DNA from: Chimaeribacter californicus
Lineage (GTDB): Bacteria; Pseudomonadota; Gammaproteobacteria; Enterobacterales; Enterobacteriaceae
Assembly (NCBI RefSeq): GCF_002858675.1
Contig: NZ_PJZF01000028.1
Location: forward strand, 1 to 38,801
DNA: 38,801 bases
Direction: 5' to 3'
The notes below the pieces were generated by a model. That model was not told where the DNA came from and did not search any database. It was given only the letters and a program-made list of their open reading frames with translations. Made by a program: the position numbers and the translations under genes. Below are positions 1 through 9,697 of this stretch, one piece after another (position 1 is the first letter of the stretch; each line of letters begins with the position of its first letter).

Positions 1-198
1 AAAAGCTTGATTTGCTAAGTTAATAGCGATGCTCAAAGGTTACTGTTCTAAATTTCTTTAGGTAGTCACTCTTCAAGACTTAATATTTTTTGCATCCGGA
101 GATGCTGATATCGTCTTGTGAGTGCCCACACAGATTGTCTGATAAATTGTTAAAGAGCAGTGAGTTACGCGCTTTCGCTTGCTAACTCGAGGTGGCGT
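1..198 (-). promoter_or_regulatory. rRNA operon leader with boxA antitermination site
   Basis: Read on the minus strand, this is the 5' leader of an rRNA operon. The boxA element TGCTCTTTAACA is at 148-159, followed by the conserved stretch through to 122 (ending GTGTGGGCAC) that in enterobacteria recruits the NusB/NusE antitermination complex. The strand ends in CTTTT at position 1, the bases that directly precede the mature 16S 5' end in E. coli, so the 16S gene should start just outside the window. The neighbouring yrdA matches the rrnD position of E. coli. No rRNA or tRNA sequence is present inside the window. Confidence 0.9.
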
Positions 199-226
199 AT
201 ATTACGCTTTCCTCTTTCAGAGTCAA
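199..226 (-). promoter_or_regulatory. rRNA operon promoter P2
   Basis: A minus-strand promoter has -35 TTGACT (221-226), a 16-bp spacer and -10 TAATAT (199-204). It lies closest to the boxA leader, as P2 does in enterobacterial rrn operons. Confidence 0.85.
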
Positions 227-325
227 CCTCTTTTTTCAGAAGTTTTTCTCTTGTTTTCTTTCTCTTGCTTCTTTCTTCCCGGCCGCTTGTGAAGTGAATC
301 ACTTGCGCCGTGTCGATGGAGGCGC

Positions 326-353
326 ATTATAGGGATCTCGTTTTATTGCACAA
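326..353 (-). promoter_or_regulatory. rRNA operon promoter P1
   Basis: A minus-strand promoter has -35 TTGTGC (348-353), a 16-bp spacer and -10 TATAAT (326-331), followed by a GCGCCTCC discriminator. GC-rich discriminators of this type are the stringent-response (ppGpp/DksA) target of rrn P1 promoters, and the match to rrnD P1 as I recall it is close. The AT-rich DNA at about 354-400 is where UP and Fis sites would be expected; I could not place individual Fis sites. Confidence 0.88.
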
Positions 354-456
354 CCCCTTTTTTGATCATTCTTATCTGACTGCACATTTTTCACCCCCTT
401 CGTTCTGATCTTGTACGATCCTATCATCTATACGCTCTATCGCCCCTTTCATCGTT

Positions 457-462
457 TATAAT
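457..462 (+). promoter_or_regulatory. Probable yrdA promoter, -10 element
   Basis: A perfect TATAAT lies 34 bp before the yrdA ATG. The -35 is weak (CTCTAT at 435-440, 16-bp spacing). Transcription would start near 469, downstream of the in-frame TTG at 463 and so arguing for the ATG at 496 as the yrdA start. Confidence 0.5.
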
Positions 463-495
463 TTGGGCTATTTAACTCGTTATAGGATAGGAAAA

Positions 496-1056
496 ATGAA
501 CGCAGGCTCACTTCGATCTTTTAAGGATCAATCCCCACACCTTGGTAAACGTGCCATGGTTGATCCTTCCAGCGTTGTCATTGGCGACGTCACACTGGCA
601 GATGATGTCAGTATCTGGCCGCTAGTTGCCATTCGGGGTGATGTTAATCGTGTCACTATTGGCGCCCGTACTAATATCCAGGATGGCAGTGTGCTGCATG
701 TTACCCATAAATCCAGCTATAACCCGGCAGGCTATCCTTTAGTCATCGGAGAGGATGTGACCGTGGGTCACAAAGCAATGCTTCATGGCTGTACGATTGG
801 TGATCGGGTGTTAGTGGGAATGGGCTCAATTTTACTTGATGGGGCGATTATTGAAGATGACGTCATGATTGGTGCCGGCAGTCTGGTTCCACCCGGTAAG
901 CGTCTGGCCAGTGGTTATCTTTATTTAGGGAGCCCAGTGAAACAGATTCGCCCATTGAAACCAGAAGAACGAGAAGGCCTTCTTTATTCTGCCAATAACT
1001 ATGTTAACTGGAAGAATGATTATCTCGATCAAGAGAGCGCAAACCAGCCATTGTGA
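496..1056 (+). CDS. yrdA: YrdA, gamma-carbonic-anhydrase-like hexapeptide-repeat protein
   Basis: The 186-residue protein belongs to the left-handed beta-helix (hexapeptide repeat) family related to gamma-class carbonic anhydrases. Repeats run from about residue 25 to 140 (VVIGDV, VTIGART, VTVGHK, CTIGDRVLVGMG, VMIGAG). The conserved HVTHKSSY and VGHKAMLHGC segments supply the histidines that bind metal in the family. The in-vivo substrate of YrdA is not established; ferripyochelin-binding is only a historical label. I chose ATG 496 because an AGG lies upstream and it gives the usual length; a TTG at 463 would add 11 residues. The gene converges on aroE. E. coli has yrdB between these two genes; here it is absent. 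Confidence 0.93.
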   Translation: MNAGSLRSFKDQSPHLGKRAMVDPSSVVIGDVTLADDVSIWPLVAIRGDVNRVTIGARTNIQDGSVLHVTHKSSYNPAGYPLVIGEDVTVGHKAMLHGCTIGDRVLVGMGSILLDGAIIEDDVMIGAGSLVPPGKRLASGYLYLGSPVKQIRPLKPEEREGLLYSANNYVNWKNDYLDQESANQPL

Positions 1057-1108
1057 GCACGTGCTCTCCGTATGAGCTATCTGATGTCATCGCCATCTAC
1101 CTCTTTAC

Positions 1109-1137
1109 GCCTGAACCGTGTAAGACACGGTTCAGGC
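1109..1137. other. Perfect 13-bp hairpin between convergent yrdA and aroE
   Basis: The arms GCCTGAACCGTGT (1109-1121) and ACACGGTTCAGGC (1125-1137) are exactly complementary around a 3-nt loop. Neither strand has a T tract after the stem, so it is not a standard intrinsic terminator. It could still block RNA polymerase or protect the 3' ends of both converging messages. Confidence 0.6.
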
Positions 1138-1171
1138 ATGGTGACAGGACGATATGCGTCTTCAGCAACGT

Positions 1172-1990
1172 TTACTTTGCCATGTCTTGCTTCAACTGCG
1201 TTAACACCGGGGCAATATCCGGCATGATGCCATGCCATAGCATAAATGCATGGGCTGCTTGCCCCACCAGCATTCCTAACCCGTCCGCCCACTGTGTGGC
1301 ACCCTGATGGCACCCCCATGTTAAGAAAGGAGTAAGGCCTTGCTGATAGAACATGTCATAAATGCGGGTATCTGGCGTAATCAATGAAGAAGGAATAGCA
1401 GGAATATCTCCCTGCATTCCAGAAGCAGTCGCATTGATAATCAGATCAAAGACGGGCTCATCTAATGCAGTAAAGGTTTTAGCCTTAATCTCGCCCATAT
1501 GGCTGAACAGTAGTGCCAGTTGCTTTGCTTTCGCAAAAGTGCGATTAGCAATGACTATGTTACAACCATAAGAAAGTAACGGCAGGATAACCCCACGAGC
1601 AGCACCACCCGCACCTAACAACAGAATCCGGTAGCCTGGCTTTATCATTTCAAGCCGCTCGAGATCGCTGAGCAGGCCAATACCGTCGGTGTTGTCCCCC
1701 AGCAGTGATCCGTCTTCGCATTTTTTCAATGTGTTGACAGCCCCGCTCAACGCTGCTCTTTCACTCAGATGATCGGCTCTGGCACAGGCCTGTTCCTTGA
1801 AGGGCACGGTCACATTCGCCCCCTGCCCACCTGCATTAAAAAATGCATCCAATGTATGTTCGAACGCATCCAGCGGTACCAGCGTTTTTCCGTAAGGATG
1901 CTCAATGCCTGTTTGCTGTGCAAACAGGGCATGAATGTGTGGGGACTTACTGTGACCGATGGGATTACCGAATACAGTATAGAGATCCAT
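1172..1990 (-). CDS. aroE: Shikimate dehydrogenase (NADP+)
   Basis: AroE reduces 3-dehydroshikimate to shikimate with NADPH, the fourth step of aromatic amino-acid synthesis, in the cytoplasm. The N-terminal substrate domain shows [14 protein letters not shown], the catalytic lysine in NVTVPFKE (about residue 65) and the aspartate in [11 protein letters not shown] (about 102). The Rossmann domain has GAGGAARGV and NRT. The C-terminus carries the family [14 protein letters not shown] segment. Two ATGs are adjacent (1993 and 1990); the second is better spaced from AAGG and gives 272 residues, equal to E. coli AroE. It is the last gene of the dprA-smg-yrdD-tsaC-aroE operon, 12 bp after tsaC. Confidence 0.97.
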   Translation of the reverse strand: MDLYTVFGNPIGHSKSPHIHALFAQQTGIEHPYGKTLVPLDAFEHTLDAFFNAGGQGANVTVPFKEQACARADHLSERAALSGAVNTLKKCEDGSLLGDNTDGIGLLSDLERLEMIKPGYRILLLGAGGAARGVILPLLSYGCNIVIANRTFAKAKQLALLFSHMGEIKAKTFTALDEPVFDLIINATASGMQGDIPAIPSSLITPDTRIYDMFYQQGLTPFLTWGCHQGATQWADGLGMLVGQAAHAFMLWHGIMPDIAPVLTQLKQDMAK

Positions 1991-2002
1991 CATTTTACCT
2001 TG

Positions 2003-2572
2003 TCAGGCCAATCGCACGTAATCGCCTGTCAAGGCGTCGCGTATTTCTGTTGGATTTTTACGGCCTCCCACATCACCTGTAACAACAGGAAAATCATGGC
2101 CGAATTGTGCTGTTACTTCAGCGGCAAGGCGGCAAGGAGGAAGCCCGGTTAAATTTGCGCTGGTAGAAACTAACGGCTTTCCAAACTGATGACAGAGCTG
2201 GCGCACCACCGGGTGGTCAGTAACCCGTACTGCCAGTGATGAGAAACGCCCGGTTAACCAACCGGGTGTCGTTTCACGCGCTGGTATAATCCAGGTTACG
2301 GGCCCAGGCCAGGTAGCAAAAATCTGTTCCCGTTGTTGTTGCGTCAGCTGTGCATCATCTATATAGGGAACAAGTTGCGAATAATCGGCGGCAATCAGGA
2401 TCAATCCCTTGTCCTTCGGGCGCTGTTTAAGCTGTAAAAGAGCTTCGACCGCCAGTTCACTGTCTGGGTCGCAGCCCAATCCAAATACGGCTTCAGTGGG
2501 GTAAGCAATAACCTGCTGGTTATGCAGGGCTTCAAGGATGGAATCAGAAACAGGCATTACTTCAGGCATCAT
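2003..2572 (-). CDS. tsaC: Threonylcarbamoyl-AMP synthase TsaC
   Basis: TsaC (YrdC/Sua5 family) makes threonylcarbamoyl-AMP from threonine, bicarbonate and ATP, the first step in the t6A37 modification of tRNAs that read ANN codons. The 189-residue protein is a single YrdC domain without the Sua5 C-terminal domain. Visible signatures are [16 protein letters not shown] near the N-terminus, [12 protein letters not shown], the WPGPVT motif and the nucleotide-site segment [11 protein letters not shown]. It overlaps yrdD by 11 bp, implying translational coupling. An alternative start six codons in (ATG 2557) is possible, but the longer form aligns with E. coli TsaC. Confidence 0.96.
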   Translation of the reverse strand: MMPEVMPVSDSILEALHNQQVIAYPTEAVFGLGCDPDSELAVEALLQLKQRPKDKGLILIAADYSQLVPYIDDAQLTQQQREQIFATWPGPVTWIIPARETTPGWLTGRFSSLAVRVTDHPVVRQLCHQFGKPLVSTSANLTGLPPCRLAAEVTAQFGHDFPVVTGDVGGRKNPTEIRDALTGDYVRLA

Positions 2573-3113
2573 CTTCTATCGGAACCGGTTTACCGCACAG
2601 CTTGCTGGCACAATACTGTTTCAGCCCGCCTGCTGTACGCTTCTCAATAAGTAATGGGTAGTGGCAATAGCGACATTCGCCCGCTACCGGCTTATGGTTA
2701 ACGGCATACGGGCATTCAGGATAGCGGTCACAGGCATAGAACACCTTGCCATATCTTGATTTGCGCTGCAGCAGTTTACCTTGTTGGCATTGAGGGCAAG
2801 ATAACGTGGTCTCATCCGGTTTATCCAGCGCCTCGGTATGCGAACACAGGGGATAGTCACTGCACCCAATAAACATACCATACCGCCCCTGCCGCAATAC
2901 CAGCACTGACTGACATACAGGACAATGCTGATCTTCAAGCACTTTGACAATATGGCCATCAGCCTGAGTCTTTAACGGGCGAATATACTCGCATTCAGGA
3001 TAATGGGAACAGCCAAGAAAGGGGCCGTGGCGTCCGCTACGGATCACCAGCTCGGCCCCACATTTCGGACAAGGTTCATTTTGCCTGGCGGCAAAAATCG
3101 CAGCTTTTGACAT
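2562..3113 (-). CDS. yrdD: YrdD, multi-zinc-ribbon protein related to the topoisomerase I C-terminal domain
   Basis: The 183-residue protein consists almost entirely of repeated zinc ribbons of the type found at the C-terminus of bacterial topoisomerase I. Clusters are CPKC with CSHYPEC, CPVC with CSDYPLC, CPQC with CDRYPEC, and a more diverged fourth ribbon CRYC with CASKLC. There is no topoisomerase catalytic domain, so it is probably a stand-alone nucleic-acid-binding protein; its function is not known. It starts 19 bp after smg and overlaps tsaC, in the dprA-aroE operon. Confidence 0.92.
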   Translation of the reverse strand: MSKAAIFAARQNEPCPKCGAELVIRSGRHGPFLGCSHYPECEYIRPLKTQADGHIVKVLEDQHCPVCQSVLVLRQGRYGMFIGCSDYPLCSHTEALDKPDETTLSCPQCQQGKLLQRKSRYGKVFYACDRYPECPYAVNHKPVAGECRYCHYPLLIEKRTAGGLKQYCASKLCGKPVPIEDDA

Positions 3114-3132
3114 CTGTATTTACTGTTATCGC

Positions 3133-3606
3133 TTAGTGCAGATAACCCTCATTAACTTCAAACAGCAACTCTTCCATTTGCTGATAGGCACTTTCATAGC
3201 CGGGAATATTGAATAATACCATCAGGATGACCCATTTCAGGTCTTCCAGATCGAACTCATCCGTTTCCAGCGCCATCACACGATCAATGACCATTTCCCG
3301 GGTTTCGAGATTCAACACTTGTATCTGTTCCAGGAACAGGAGAAAACCCCGGCATCCGGCATCAAGACGTGTTGCCTCTTCATCGGTGTAGATGCGTAAT
3401 GCAAAAGGATCGGCATCTAACATGAAGGGTGCAGCTTCGCCTTCCTGTAAGTCTGCGAGCTTCTCCAGCCAGCCCAAGGCACTGTAGATATCTTCCCGAT
3501 GGAACCCAGCCCGGGCAAGGTCATCTGTCAGCTTATCCTGGTCGACGTGCATCTCCGCTTCGTTGTGTATGTAAGTTTCAAATAAGTACATTAGTACGTC
3601 GAACAT
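3133..3606 (-). CDS. smg: Smg family protein (DUF494)
   Basis: The 157-residue protein matches E. coli Smg along its full length, beginning [16 protein letters not shown] and ending [13 protein letters not shown], with the conserved core [25 protein letters not shown]. Its function is unknown; it is a small acidic cytoplasmic protein. I chose ATG 3606 over one 24 bp upstream because a strong GAGGAGG ribosome-binding site precedes it and it gives the E. coli length. That start lies inside the 3' end of dprA (29-bp overlap), so the dprA coding sequence doubles as the smg translation-initiation region. Confidence 0.93.
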   Translation of the reverse strand: MFDVLMYLFETYIHNEAEMHVDQDKLTDDLARAGFHREDIYSALGWLEKLADLQEGEAAPFMLDADPFALRIYTDEEATRLDAGCRGFLLFLEQIQVLNLETREMVIDRVMALETDEFDLEDLKWVILMVLFNIPGYESAYQQMEELLFEVNEGYLH

Positions 3607-4747
3607 GGCCTGCCCTCCTCGTTCGGACATAGCCGCCGGATACAGCTGCGATCCATCCTGCTAACTCCAGATCGAGTAATTTGACTACCACTTCTGGCAC
3701 AGGTTGGCCGGCACGTTCGGCGACGACGTCAACAGGTGTCACCTCATATCCTACGTTAGCCAACACCTCAGCAAATGGCAATTCAACTTCACCATCTTGT
3801 GCACAAATATTCAATTCTTGCTGAGAATCGTTAACAATTTGGGGCGGATTACCCTCTTTTATCACTTCGTGTGCCGGCAGCCACTGTAAGCCACTGCCAA
3901 TCACTTCAGCGATATCTTTGGGCTCAGTCACCAGGTAAGCTCCCTGCTGGATAAGCCAATGGGTGCCTGCACTAAAATCAGTTCCTAATGAACCCGGTAA
4001 GGCAAATACCTCTCTCCCCTGCTCAAGAGCACAGCGGGCAGTAATAAGGGAACCACTGCGCAGAGAAGCCTCAACCACCAGCGTCCCTCTGCTTAGTCCA
4101 CTGATAATACGGTTACGCCGGGGAAAATGCACAGGCATAGCCGGTTCTGACGGCAGCAACTCCGAAACAATGGCTCCGCCGCTTTCGATAATTCGTGCTC
4201 TTAACTGTTGATGGCGTCTGGGATGAGTATGGGACAGACCACACCCTAATACTGCTATAGTCCGGCCTTCTGTATCCAGCGCTGCCTGGTGGGCAAGCCC
4301 ATCAATACCTAGCGCCAGCCCGCTGGTAATGGTGTACCCACAATGCACTAACCCACCGGCAAAATACTTTCCCCAAAACTCGCCATAGTCACTGCATTGC
4401 CTGCTTCCAACAATAGAAACTTGTGGGGTGGCCAATACTGATATGTCCCCCGAGATAAACAGTACCGGCGGTGGGTCAGCAATTTGTGCCAACAGAAAAG
4501 GGTAAGCTGCATCATGGAGGGTCAGCATGTGATTACCCGGTTGTGCCAGCCAGGAAAGCGCCGTGGTGAGAATTTGAGGGGCGGTATGCAGAAAACTGTG
4601 TGCCTGATCTGGCGACAGACCACACTGTTGCAATACAGATGCCGTCAAACGGCAATCAGAGGACAACCTGCTGGCGACGGCAATCCTGTTTCTATTACGT
4701 AAGCCCCGTATGGCGGCCAATCTTAACCAGATCTCTTCCTGAGTCAT
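3578..4747 (-). CDS. dprA: DprA/Smf, ssDNA-binding RecA loader
   Basis: DprA binds incoming single-stranded DNA during transformation and loads RecA; it is also widespread in species not known to be competent. The 389-residue protein has an N-terminal helical (SAM-like) region to about residue 65. An extended Rossmann domain follows, with [12 protein letters not shown] (111-122), [12 protein letters not shown] (142-153), GCGLSHTHP (168-176), [12 protein letters not shown] (208-219) and [12 protein letters not shown] (226-237). A C-terminal winged-helix-like region covers roughly 320-385. ATG 4747 has AGGAGG just upstream; a start 42 bp earlier lacks a comparable site. It is first in its operon and divergent from def. 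Confidence 0.96.
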   Translation of the reverse strand: MTQEEIWLRLAAIRGLRNRNRIAVASRLSSDCRLTASVLQQCGLSPDQAHSFLHTAPQILTTALSWLAQPGNHMLTLHDAAYPFLLAQIADPPPVLFISGDISVLATPQVSIVGSRQCSDYGEFWGKYFAGGLVHCGYTITSGLALGIDGLAHQAALDTEGRTIAVLGCGLSHTHPRRHQQLRARIIESGGAIVSELLPSEPAMPVHFPRRNRIISGLSRGTLVVEASLRSGSLITARCALEQGREVFALPGSLGTDFSAGTHWLIQQGAYLVTEPKDIAEVIGSGLQWLPAHEVIKEGNPPQIVNDSQQELNICAQDGEVELPFAEVLANVGYEVTPVDVVAERAGQPVPEVVVKLLDLELAGWIAAVSGGYVRTRRAGHVRRTNVLI

Positions 4748-4782
4748 ACACCCTCCTGACAGGGGACAATTACGTACTGATG

Positions 4783-4812
4783 CTGTCAATCAGGCAGGGA
4801 AATGTCTAGAAT
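4783..4812 (+). promoter_or_regulatory. Probable def-fmt promoter
   Basis: In the 110-bp gap between divergent dprA and def, the plus strand has CTGTCA (4783-4788), an 18-bp spacer and TAGAAT (4807-4812). This places the transcript start about 40 bp before the def ATG. A dprA promoter must lie in the same gap, but I see no convincing one. Confidence 0.45.
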
Positions 4813-4857
4813 AAAGATTAATTGTCATTCATCACTTGCATAAAGATCGAAATATTT

Positions 4858-5370
4858 ATGTCCGTATTACACGTATTACATTATCCCGATGATCGACTGC
4901 GCAAAGTTGCGCAGCCGGTAAAAGAAGTCAATGCCGAGATCCAGCGTATCGTGGATGATATGTTCGATACCATGTATGCCGAAGAAGGCATTGGCTTGGC
5001 AGCAACGCAAGTTGACATCCACCAGCAGATTATCGTGATTGATGTTTCTGAAAACCGCGATGAGCGTCTGGTTCTGATCAACCCGGAAATGCTGGAAAAA
5101 AGCGGTGAAACCGGTATTGAAGAAGGGTGCCTTTCTATTCCGGAACAACGCGCTTTTGTGCCACGTGCCGAAAAAGTAAAAATCCGGGCGCTGGATCGTG
5201 ATGGCAAGCCATTTGAGCTGGAAGCTGATGATCTGCTGGCTATCTGTATCCAGCATGAAATGGATCACCTGATTGGCAAGCTGTTTGTTGACTATCTGTC
5301 TCCTCTGAAACGCCAGCGTATCCGTCAGAAAGTTGAAAAACTGGCCAAGCTTAATACGCGTGCCCACTGA
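4858..5370 (+). CDS. def: Peptide deformylase
   Basis: Def removes the N-formyl group from nascent proteins, undoing the modification introduced by Fmt, the next gene. The 170-residue protein shows all three catalytic motifs of type 1 deformylases: GIGLAATQ (about residues 44-51), EGCLSIP (Cys metal ligand, about 88-94) and [10 protein letters not shown] (the HExxH Fe2+-binding motif, about 132-141). ATG 4858 gives the E. coli-like start [15 protein letters not shown]; an upstream in-frame ATG at 4822 would add 12 residues unlike the family. fmt follows after 24 bp. Confidence 0.98.
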   Translation: MSVLHVLHYPDDRLRKVAQPVKEVNAEIQRIVDDMFDTMYAEEGIGLAATQVDIHQQIIVIDVSENRDERLVLINPEMLEKSGETGIEEGCLSIPEQRAFVPRAEKVKIRALDRDGKPFELEADDLLAICIQHEMDHLIGKLFVDYLSPLKRQRIRQKVEKLAKLNTRAH

Positions 5371-5394
5371 GTCTGATGACCGCAGGAACTGATT

Positions 5395-6339
5395 GTGTCT
5401 GATGCATTACGGATAATTTTTGCCGGTACGCCGGACTTTGCAGCGCGTCATCTTGACGCGCTTTTGACTTCTCATCATGACGTTGTGGGTGTCTTCACAC
5501 AACCTGACCGCCCTGCGGGACGCGGAAACAAGCTGACCGCAAGCCCTGTGAAACTGTTGGCGGAATCTCATCAAATCCCCGTATTCCAGCCTAAGTCCTT
5601 GCGGCCGGCAGAAAGTCAGGAGTTAATCCGGGCGCTGGATGCCGACATCATGATTGTAGTGGCATATGGCTTGATTCTGCCGCAAACCGTGCTGGATATG
5701 CCAAAGCTGGGATGCATCAATGTGCATGGCTCCCTGCTCCCTCGCTGGCGGGGCGCCGCACCTATTCAACGTGCATTGTGGGCAGGTGATAAGCAAACGG
5801 GCGTCACTATCATGCAGATGGATGCTGGGTTGGATACGGGTGACATGCTGACAAAGCTGAGCTGTGATATTCAACCGGATGATACCAGCGCAACGTTGTA
5901 TGACAAACTGGCAACGTTAGGACCAAGAGGGATGCTGAATACCCTGGCCGATCTGGAAGCTGGCCTGGCTGAGCCGGAAAAGCAGGATGAGGCCCTGGTG
6001 ACTTATGCAGACAAACTCAGTAAAGAAGAAGCGCTGCTGGATTGGCAACTTCCTGCTGAACAACTTGAACGCTGCATCCGTGCATTTAACCCATGGCCCG
6101 TCAGCTATTTTATGGTTGAGGGGCAGTTGGTCAAAGTATGGCAGGCAGATGTGTTGCCCGGTAAAGGCGACGCGCCTGGCACGATTGTCGCTGCAGATAA
6201 ACAAGGCATTCAGGTTGCCGCAGCTGAAGGCATACTCAACATCACCCAACTCCAGCCGGCCGGCAAAAAAACCATGTCTGCTCAAGATTTACTGAATTCA
6301 CGTCGTGACTGGTTTATTGTCGGCAAGAAGCTCGGCTGA
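5395..6339 (+). CDS. fmt: Methionyl-tRNA formyltransferase
   Basis: Fmt transfers a formyl group from 10-formyl-tetrahydrofolate to initiator Met-tRNA. The 314-residue protein starts with GTG behind a GCAGGAA ribosome-binding site. The N-terminal domain has the [19 protein letters not shown] start, and the catalytic residues Asn109 and His111 in [15 protein letters not shown] and Asp147 in GLDTGDM. The C-terminal tRNA-binding OB-like domain runs from about residue 205, with the ending [20 protein letters not shown]. It forms a unit with def upstream and probably rsmB downstream, although a hairpin lies between fmt and rsmB. Confidence 0.98.
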   Translation: MSDALRIIFAGTPDFAARHLDALLTSHHDVVGVFTQPDRPAGRGNKLTASPVKLLAESHQIPVFQPKSLRPAESQELIRALDADIMIVVAYGLILPQTVLDMPKLGCINVHGSLLPRWRGAAPIQRALWAGDKQTGVTIMQMDAGLDTGDMLTKLSCDIQPDDTSATLYDKLATLGPRGMLNTLADLEAGLAEPEKQDEALVTYADKLSKEEALLDWQLPAEQLERCIRAFNPWPVSYFMVEGQLVKVWQADVLPGKGDAPGTIVAADKQGIQVAAAEGILNITQLQPAGKKTMSAQDLLNSRRDWFIVGKKLG

Positions 6340-6355
6340 ATCCTTCCTATACTCT

Positions 6356-6378
6356 GCCCGGATATTCCGGGCTTCTTT
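6356..6378 (+). terminator. Possible weak terminator between fmt and rsmB
   Basis: A 7-bp perfect stem GCCCGGA/TCCGGGC (6356-6362 with 6366-6372) with a 3-nt loop is followed by TTCTTT. The U tract is short and interrupted, so read-through into rsmB is likely; it may be a partial terminator. Confidence 0.4.
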
Positions 6379-6412
6379 CCTTACTGATGCTGGCATGACC
6401 AGCTTTGTAGCT

Positions 6413-7702
6413 ATGAAAAACGCATATAATCTACGCAGCCTTGCTGCAACAGCCATTGGTCAGGTTTTGGATCAGGGTCAATCGCTCTCTACTGTGCTTC
6501 CTGCACTGCAAAAAAATATTGCTGATAAAGATAAGGCCCTGTTACAGGAATTTTGCTTTGGGACATTGCGTGTGCTGCCTCAGCTGGAGTGGTGTATCAA
6601 ACAGCTGATGGCCCGCCCGATGACCGGAAAGCAACGCCCCTTGCATTATTTGATTATGGTTGGTCTCTATCAACTTATTCATACCCGGATTCCAGCGCAT
6701 GCGGCATTAGCTGAAACCGTTGAAGGTGCGGTAGCGTTAAAGCGCCCACAATTGAAAGGGCTGATCAATGGTGTATTGCGCCAGTTCCAGCGTCAGCAGG
6801 AAAGCTTACTGACCCAAGCTAATGCGCAGGAAAGCCGTTATCTTCATCCCTCCTGGTTATTAGCGCGTATCAAAAAAGCCTATCCTGAAGAATGGCAATC
6901 CATTACTGAGGCGAACAATCAGCGGCCCCCAATGTGGTTACGTGTTAATCGCCTGCATCATAGCCGTGATGCTTATCTCGACCTGTTGCAACAAGCGGGT
7001 ATTGCAGCTGAAATCCATAACGACTATCCGGATGCATTGCGGCTCGCCGCGCCCTGCCCTGTCACGGCATTACCCGGCTTCACCGCGGGTTGGGTGACCG
7101 TACAAGATGCATCAGCGCAAGGTTGTATCCCCTTACTGGCACCACAAGATGGCGAGCATATCCTGGATTTATGCGCTGCACCGGGGGGCAAAACCACGCA
7201 TATTCTGGAAGCAGCCCCAAATGCGCACGTTTTAGCGGTAGATATTGATGAACAGCGTCTGAAGCGTGTTCAGGAAAACCTTGATCGCTTGCAGCTACAA
7301 GCAGAAATAAAAAGCGGTGATGGGAAAGAGCCTAATACATGGGCAGGTGATCGCACATTTGATCGCATTTTGCTTGATGCCCCTTGCTCCGCAACCGGTG
7401 TTATTCGCCGTCATCCTGACATTAAATGGCTGCGGCGTAACAGTGACATTGATGAACTGGTAGAAGTACAAAAGGCAATTCTGGAAGCAGTATGGCCACG
7501 ATTAAAAGCTGGCGGCGTACTCCTTTATGCTACCTGTTCTATTTTACCGGAAGAGAATCAGGAGCAGATTGCCAAATTCCTCGCCGGCCATACTGATGCT
7601 ACCTTAGTAGAAATCGGCGATCTTACCCATCTCGGCAAACAGAATTTGCCCAGTGCAGAGGCAGGTGATGGCTTCTACTACGCTAAGATGATCAAAGGCT
7701 GA
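6413..7702 (+). CDS. rsmB: 16S rRNA m5C967 methyltransferase RsmB
   Basis: RsmB (Fmu/Sun) methylates C967 of 16S rRNA using S-adenosylmethionine. The 429-residue protein has an N-terminal NusB-like RNA-binding domain (about 1-140). The methyltransferase domain shows the SAM-binding [11 protein letters not shown] (251-261), AVDIDEQRL (275-283), and the two catalytic cysteines Cys325 in LDAPCSATG and Cys375 in YATCS, the m5C methyltransferase arrangement. I chose ATG 6413 because it gives the E. coli length; the frame is open upstream (to 6305), but that part includes the fmt 3' end and the hairpin. Confidence 0.97.
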   Translation: MKNAYNLRSLAATAIGQVLDQGQSLSTVLPALQKNIADKDKALLQEFCFGTLRVLPQLEWCIKQLMARPMTGKQRPLHYLIMVGLYQLIHTRIPAHAALAETVEGAVALKRPQLKGLINGVLRQFQRQQESLLTQANAQESRYLHPSWLLARIKKAYPEEWQSITEANNQRPPMWLRVNRLHHSRDAYLDLLQQAGIAAEIHNDYPDALRLAAPCPVTALPGFTAGWVTVQDASAQGCIPLLAPQDGEHILDLCAAPGGKTTHILEAAPNAHVLAVDIDEQRLKRVQENLDRLQLQAEIKSGDGKEPNTWAGDRTFDRILLDAPCSATGVIRRHPDIKWLRRNSDIDELVEVQKAILEAVWPRLKAGGVLLYATCSILPEENQEQIAKFLAGHTDATLVEIGDLTHLGKQNLPSAEAGDGFYYAKMIKG

Positions 7703-7711
7703 TAGTAGGAT

Positions 7712-7741
7712 CCATAGAGTTAATAACTATGGTTATTTTTT
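7712..7741 (+). terminator. Probable intrinsic terminator after rsmB
   Basis: An imperfect stem, CCAT plus AGTT pairing with AACT plus ATGG around a 2-nt bulge and AAT loop (7712-7732), is followed by TTATTTTTT. It sits directly after the rsmB stop. trkA then begins at 7764 and may be served by read-through or by its own promoter, which I could not identify. Confidence 0.5.
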
Positions 7742-7763
7742 ACGGGCAGGATCGGGGAAAGCT

Positions 7764-9140
7764 ATGAAGATCATTATTCTTGGGGCTGGGCAGGTGGGTG
7801 GAACCCTGGCGGAAAATCTGGTTGGTGAAAATAATGACATCACTGTTGTTGACACCAATGCAGCCCATTTACGGCAGCTTCAGGATAAATTTGATTTACG
7901 TGTCGTACAGGGCCATGGATCACATCCACGTGTGTTACGAGAAGCGGGTGCCGGTGATGCGGATATGTTAGTTGCCGTGACCAACTCTGACGAAACCAAC
8001 ATGATCGCATGCCAGATAGCCTACTCCTTGTTTAATACCCCAAACAGGATTGCCCGTATACGCTCAGCTGATTATATTCGCGAGTCTGAGAAGTTATTCA
8101 ACGCAGATGCTGTCCCGATCGATCATTTGATTTCACCAGAGCAGTTGGTGATTGAATATATTTATAAACTTATTGAATATCCTGGCGCATTGCAAGTCGT
8201 TAATTTTGCTGAAGGAAAGGTCAGCATCGCTGCTGTTAAGGCATACTATGGCGGTCCTTTAGTAGGGAATGCCCTCTCATCAATGCGTGAGCATATGCCG
8301 CACATTGATACACGTGTCGCGGCTATTTTCAGGCAAGATCATCCCATCCGACCCCAAGGGTCTACCATCATTGAAGCAGGTGATGAAGTATTCTTTGTGG
8401 CAGCCACACAGCATATCCGGGCTGTTATGAGTGAGCTTCAGCGACTGGAAAAGCCTTATAAGCGGATCATGATCGTTGGGGGCGGTAATGTCGGCGCCGG
8501 CTTGGCCCGGCGGCTGGAAAAGAATTATAGCGTTAAGTTAATCGAGAGGGATCAGCATCGTGCTGCCGAATTAGCAGAACTCCTTCAGGATACAATCGTC
8601 TTTTATGGCGATGCGTCTGATCAGGAGCTGTTGGCAGAAGAGCATGTCGAGCAGGTTGATGTCTTTATAGCCATCACAAATGATGATGAAGCAAATATCA
8701 TGTCGGCAATGCTGGCGAAACGCATGGGCGCCAAAAAAGCCATGGTATTAATTCAGCGTCGTGCTTACGTAGACCTGGTGCAAGGCAGTGTAATTGATAT
8801 TGCTATTTCTCCTCAGCAAGCCACTATATCGGCTTTATTAGGGCACGTACGCAAAGCCGACATCGTCAGTGTTTCCTCGCTACGCCGCGGTGTGGCTGAG
8901 GCGATCGAAGCAATTGCCCATGGAGATGAAAGTACGTCTAAAGTTGTAGGCCGCAGGGTAGAAGAGATCAAGCTTCCCCCTGGTACCACTATCGGCGCTA
9001 TTGTTCGTGGGGATGACGTTATCATTGCTAATCGGCAGTCAAGGATTGAGCAAGGCGACCATGTCGTCATGTTTATTACGGATAAAAAGTTTGTTCCTGA
9101 TGTGGAACGATTATTCCAGCCAAGCCCATTTTTCTTATAG
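7764..9140 (+). CDS. trkA: Trk potassium-uptake regulatory subunit TrkA
   Basis: TrkA is the peripheral cytoplasmic, NAD(H)/nucleotide-binding subunit that gates the TrkH/TrkG K+ uptake channels. The 458-residue protein, the same length as E. coli TrkA, has two tandem RCK units. Each has a Rossmann RCK_N half, starting [19 protein letters not shown] and, near residue 232, [19 protein letters not shown], followed by an RCK_C half. The acidic end of the first beta-alpha-beta fold (VVDTN) is visible. The C-terminus is [13 protein letters not shown]. No channel subunit is encoded nearby, which is normal for enterobacteria. Confidence 0.98.
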   Translation: MKIIILGAGQVGGTLAENLVGENNDITVVDTNAAHLRQLQDKFDLRVVQGHGSHPRVLREAGAGDADMLVAVTNSDETNMIACQIAYSLFNTPNRIARIRSADYIRESEKLFNADAVPIDHLISPEQLVIEYIYKLIEYPGALQVVNFAEGKVSIAAVKAYYGGPLVGNALSSMREHMPHIDTRVAAIFRQDHPIRPQGSTIIEAGDEVFFVAATQHIRAVMSELQRLEKPYKRIMIVGGGNVGAGLARRLEKNYSVKLIERDQHRAAELAELLQDTIVFYGDASDQELLAEEHVEQVDVFIAITNDDEANIMSAMLAKRMGAKKAMVLIQRRAYVDLVQGSVIDIAISPQQATISALLGHVRKADIVSVSSLRRGVAEAIEAIAHGDESTSKVVGRRVEEIKLPPGTTIGAIVRGDDVIIANRQSRIEQGDHVVMFITDKKFVPDVERLFQPSPFFL

Positions 9141-9260
9141 AAACGCAAATTATTGCTGCATAAAACATCAAACCCGGCTGAAATACTCAACTTTTAGAGC
9201 AAACCTGCTCAAAATAGGCTTTACTTAGAGAGACTTGAGTTATTTTGGCAAGGAGTACAT

Positions 9261-9671
9261 ATGAGTTTTATGAAAGAGTTTCGTGAGTTTGCCATGCGTG
9301 GCAACGTTGTCGATTTAGCGGTAGGGGTAATCATTGGGGCAGCTTTTGGTAAAATAGTCTCTTCCCTTGTCTCTGACATCATAATGCCCCCACTAGGACT
9401 GCTGATTGGCGGTATAGATTTCAAGCAATTTGAGCTGGTGCTAAGAGAAGCCCAAGGCGCTGCGCCAGCGGTGGTAATGAAATATGGCGTCTTTTTACAA
9501 AATGTTTTCGATTTTATCATCATTGCATTAGCAATATTTATTGCTGTGAAATTGATGAATCGCTTACGTCGTAAAGAAGAAGAAAAGCCAGCTGCGGCAC
9601 CAAAGCAATCAGCTGAAGAGAAACTGTTGGTTGAAATACGAGATTTGCTTAAACAACAAGCGCCAAAATAA
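9261..9671 (+). CDS. mscL: Large-conductance mechanosensitive channel MscL
   Basis: MscL opens under membrane tension and releases solutes during hypo-osmotic shock. The 136-residue inner-membrane protein has an amphipathic N-terminal helix ([10 protein letters not shown]), TM1 at about 15-44 (glycine- and alanine-rich, with [18 protein letters not shown]), a short periplasmic loop, TM2 at about 75-100, and a C-terminal cytoplasmic helix ending [19 protein letters not shown] lies 6 bp before the ATG. It is downstream of trkA, and the two osmotic-response genes are separated by 120 bp without a clear terminator. Confidence 0.98.
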   Translation: MSFMKEFREFAMRGNVVDLAVGVIIGAAFGKIVSSLVSDIIMPPLGLLIGGIDFKQFELVLREAQGAAPAVVMKYGVFLQNVFDFIIIALAIFIAVKLMNRLRRKEEEKPAAAPKQSAEEKLLVEIRDLLKQQAPK

Positions 9672-9697
9672 CACCGTCCCCGTATCATCTGTCTCTG

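Noticed and set aside
1-198. 16S rRNA gene inside the window
   Set aside because: Only the leader is present; the mature 16S 5' sequence does not appear before the left edge.
463-495. TTG start for yrdA at 463
   Set aside because: It overlaps the -10 element and would lie upstream of the probable transcript start; the added residues are not seen in YrdA.
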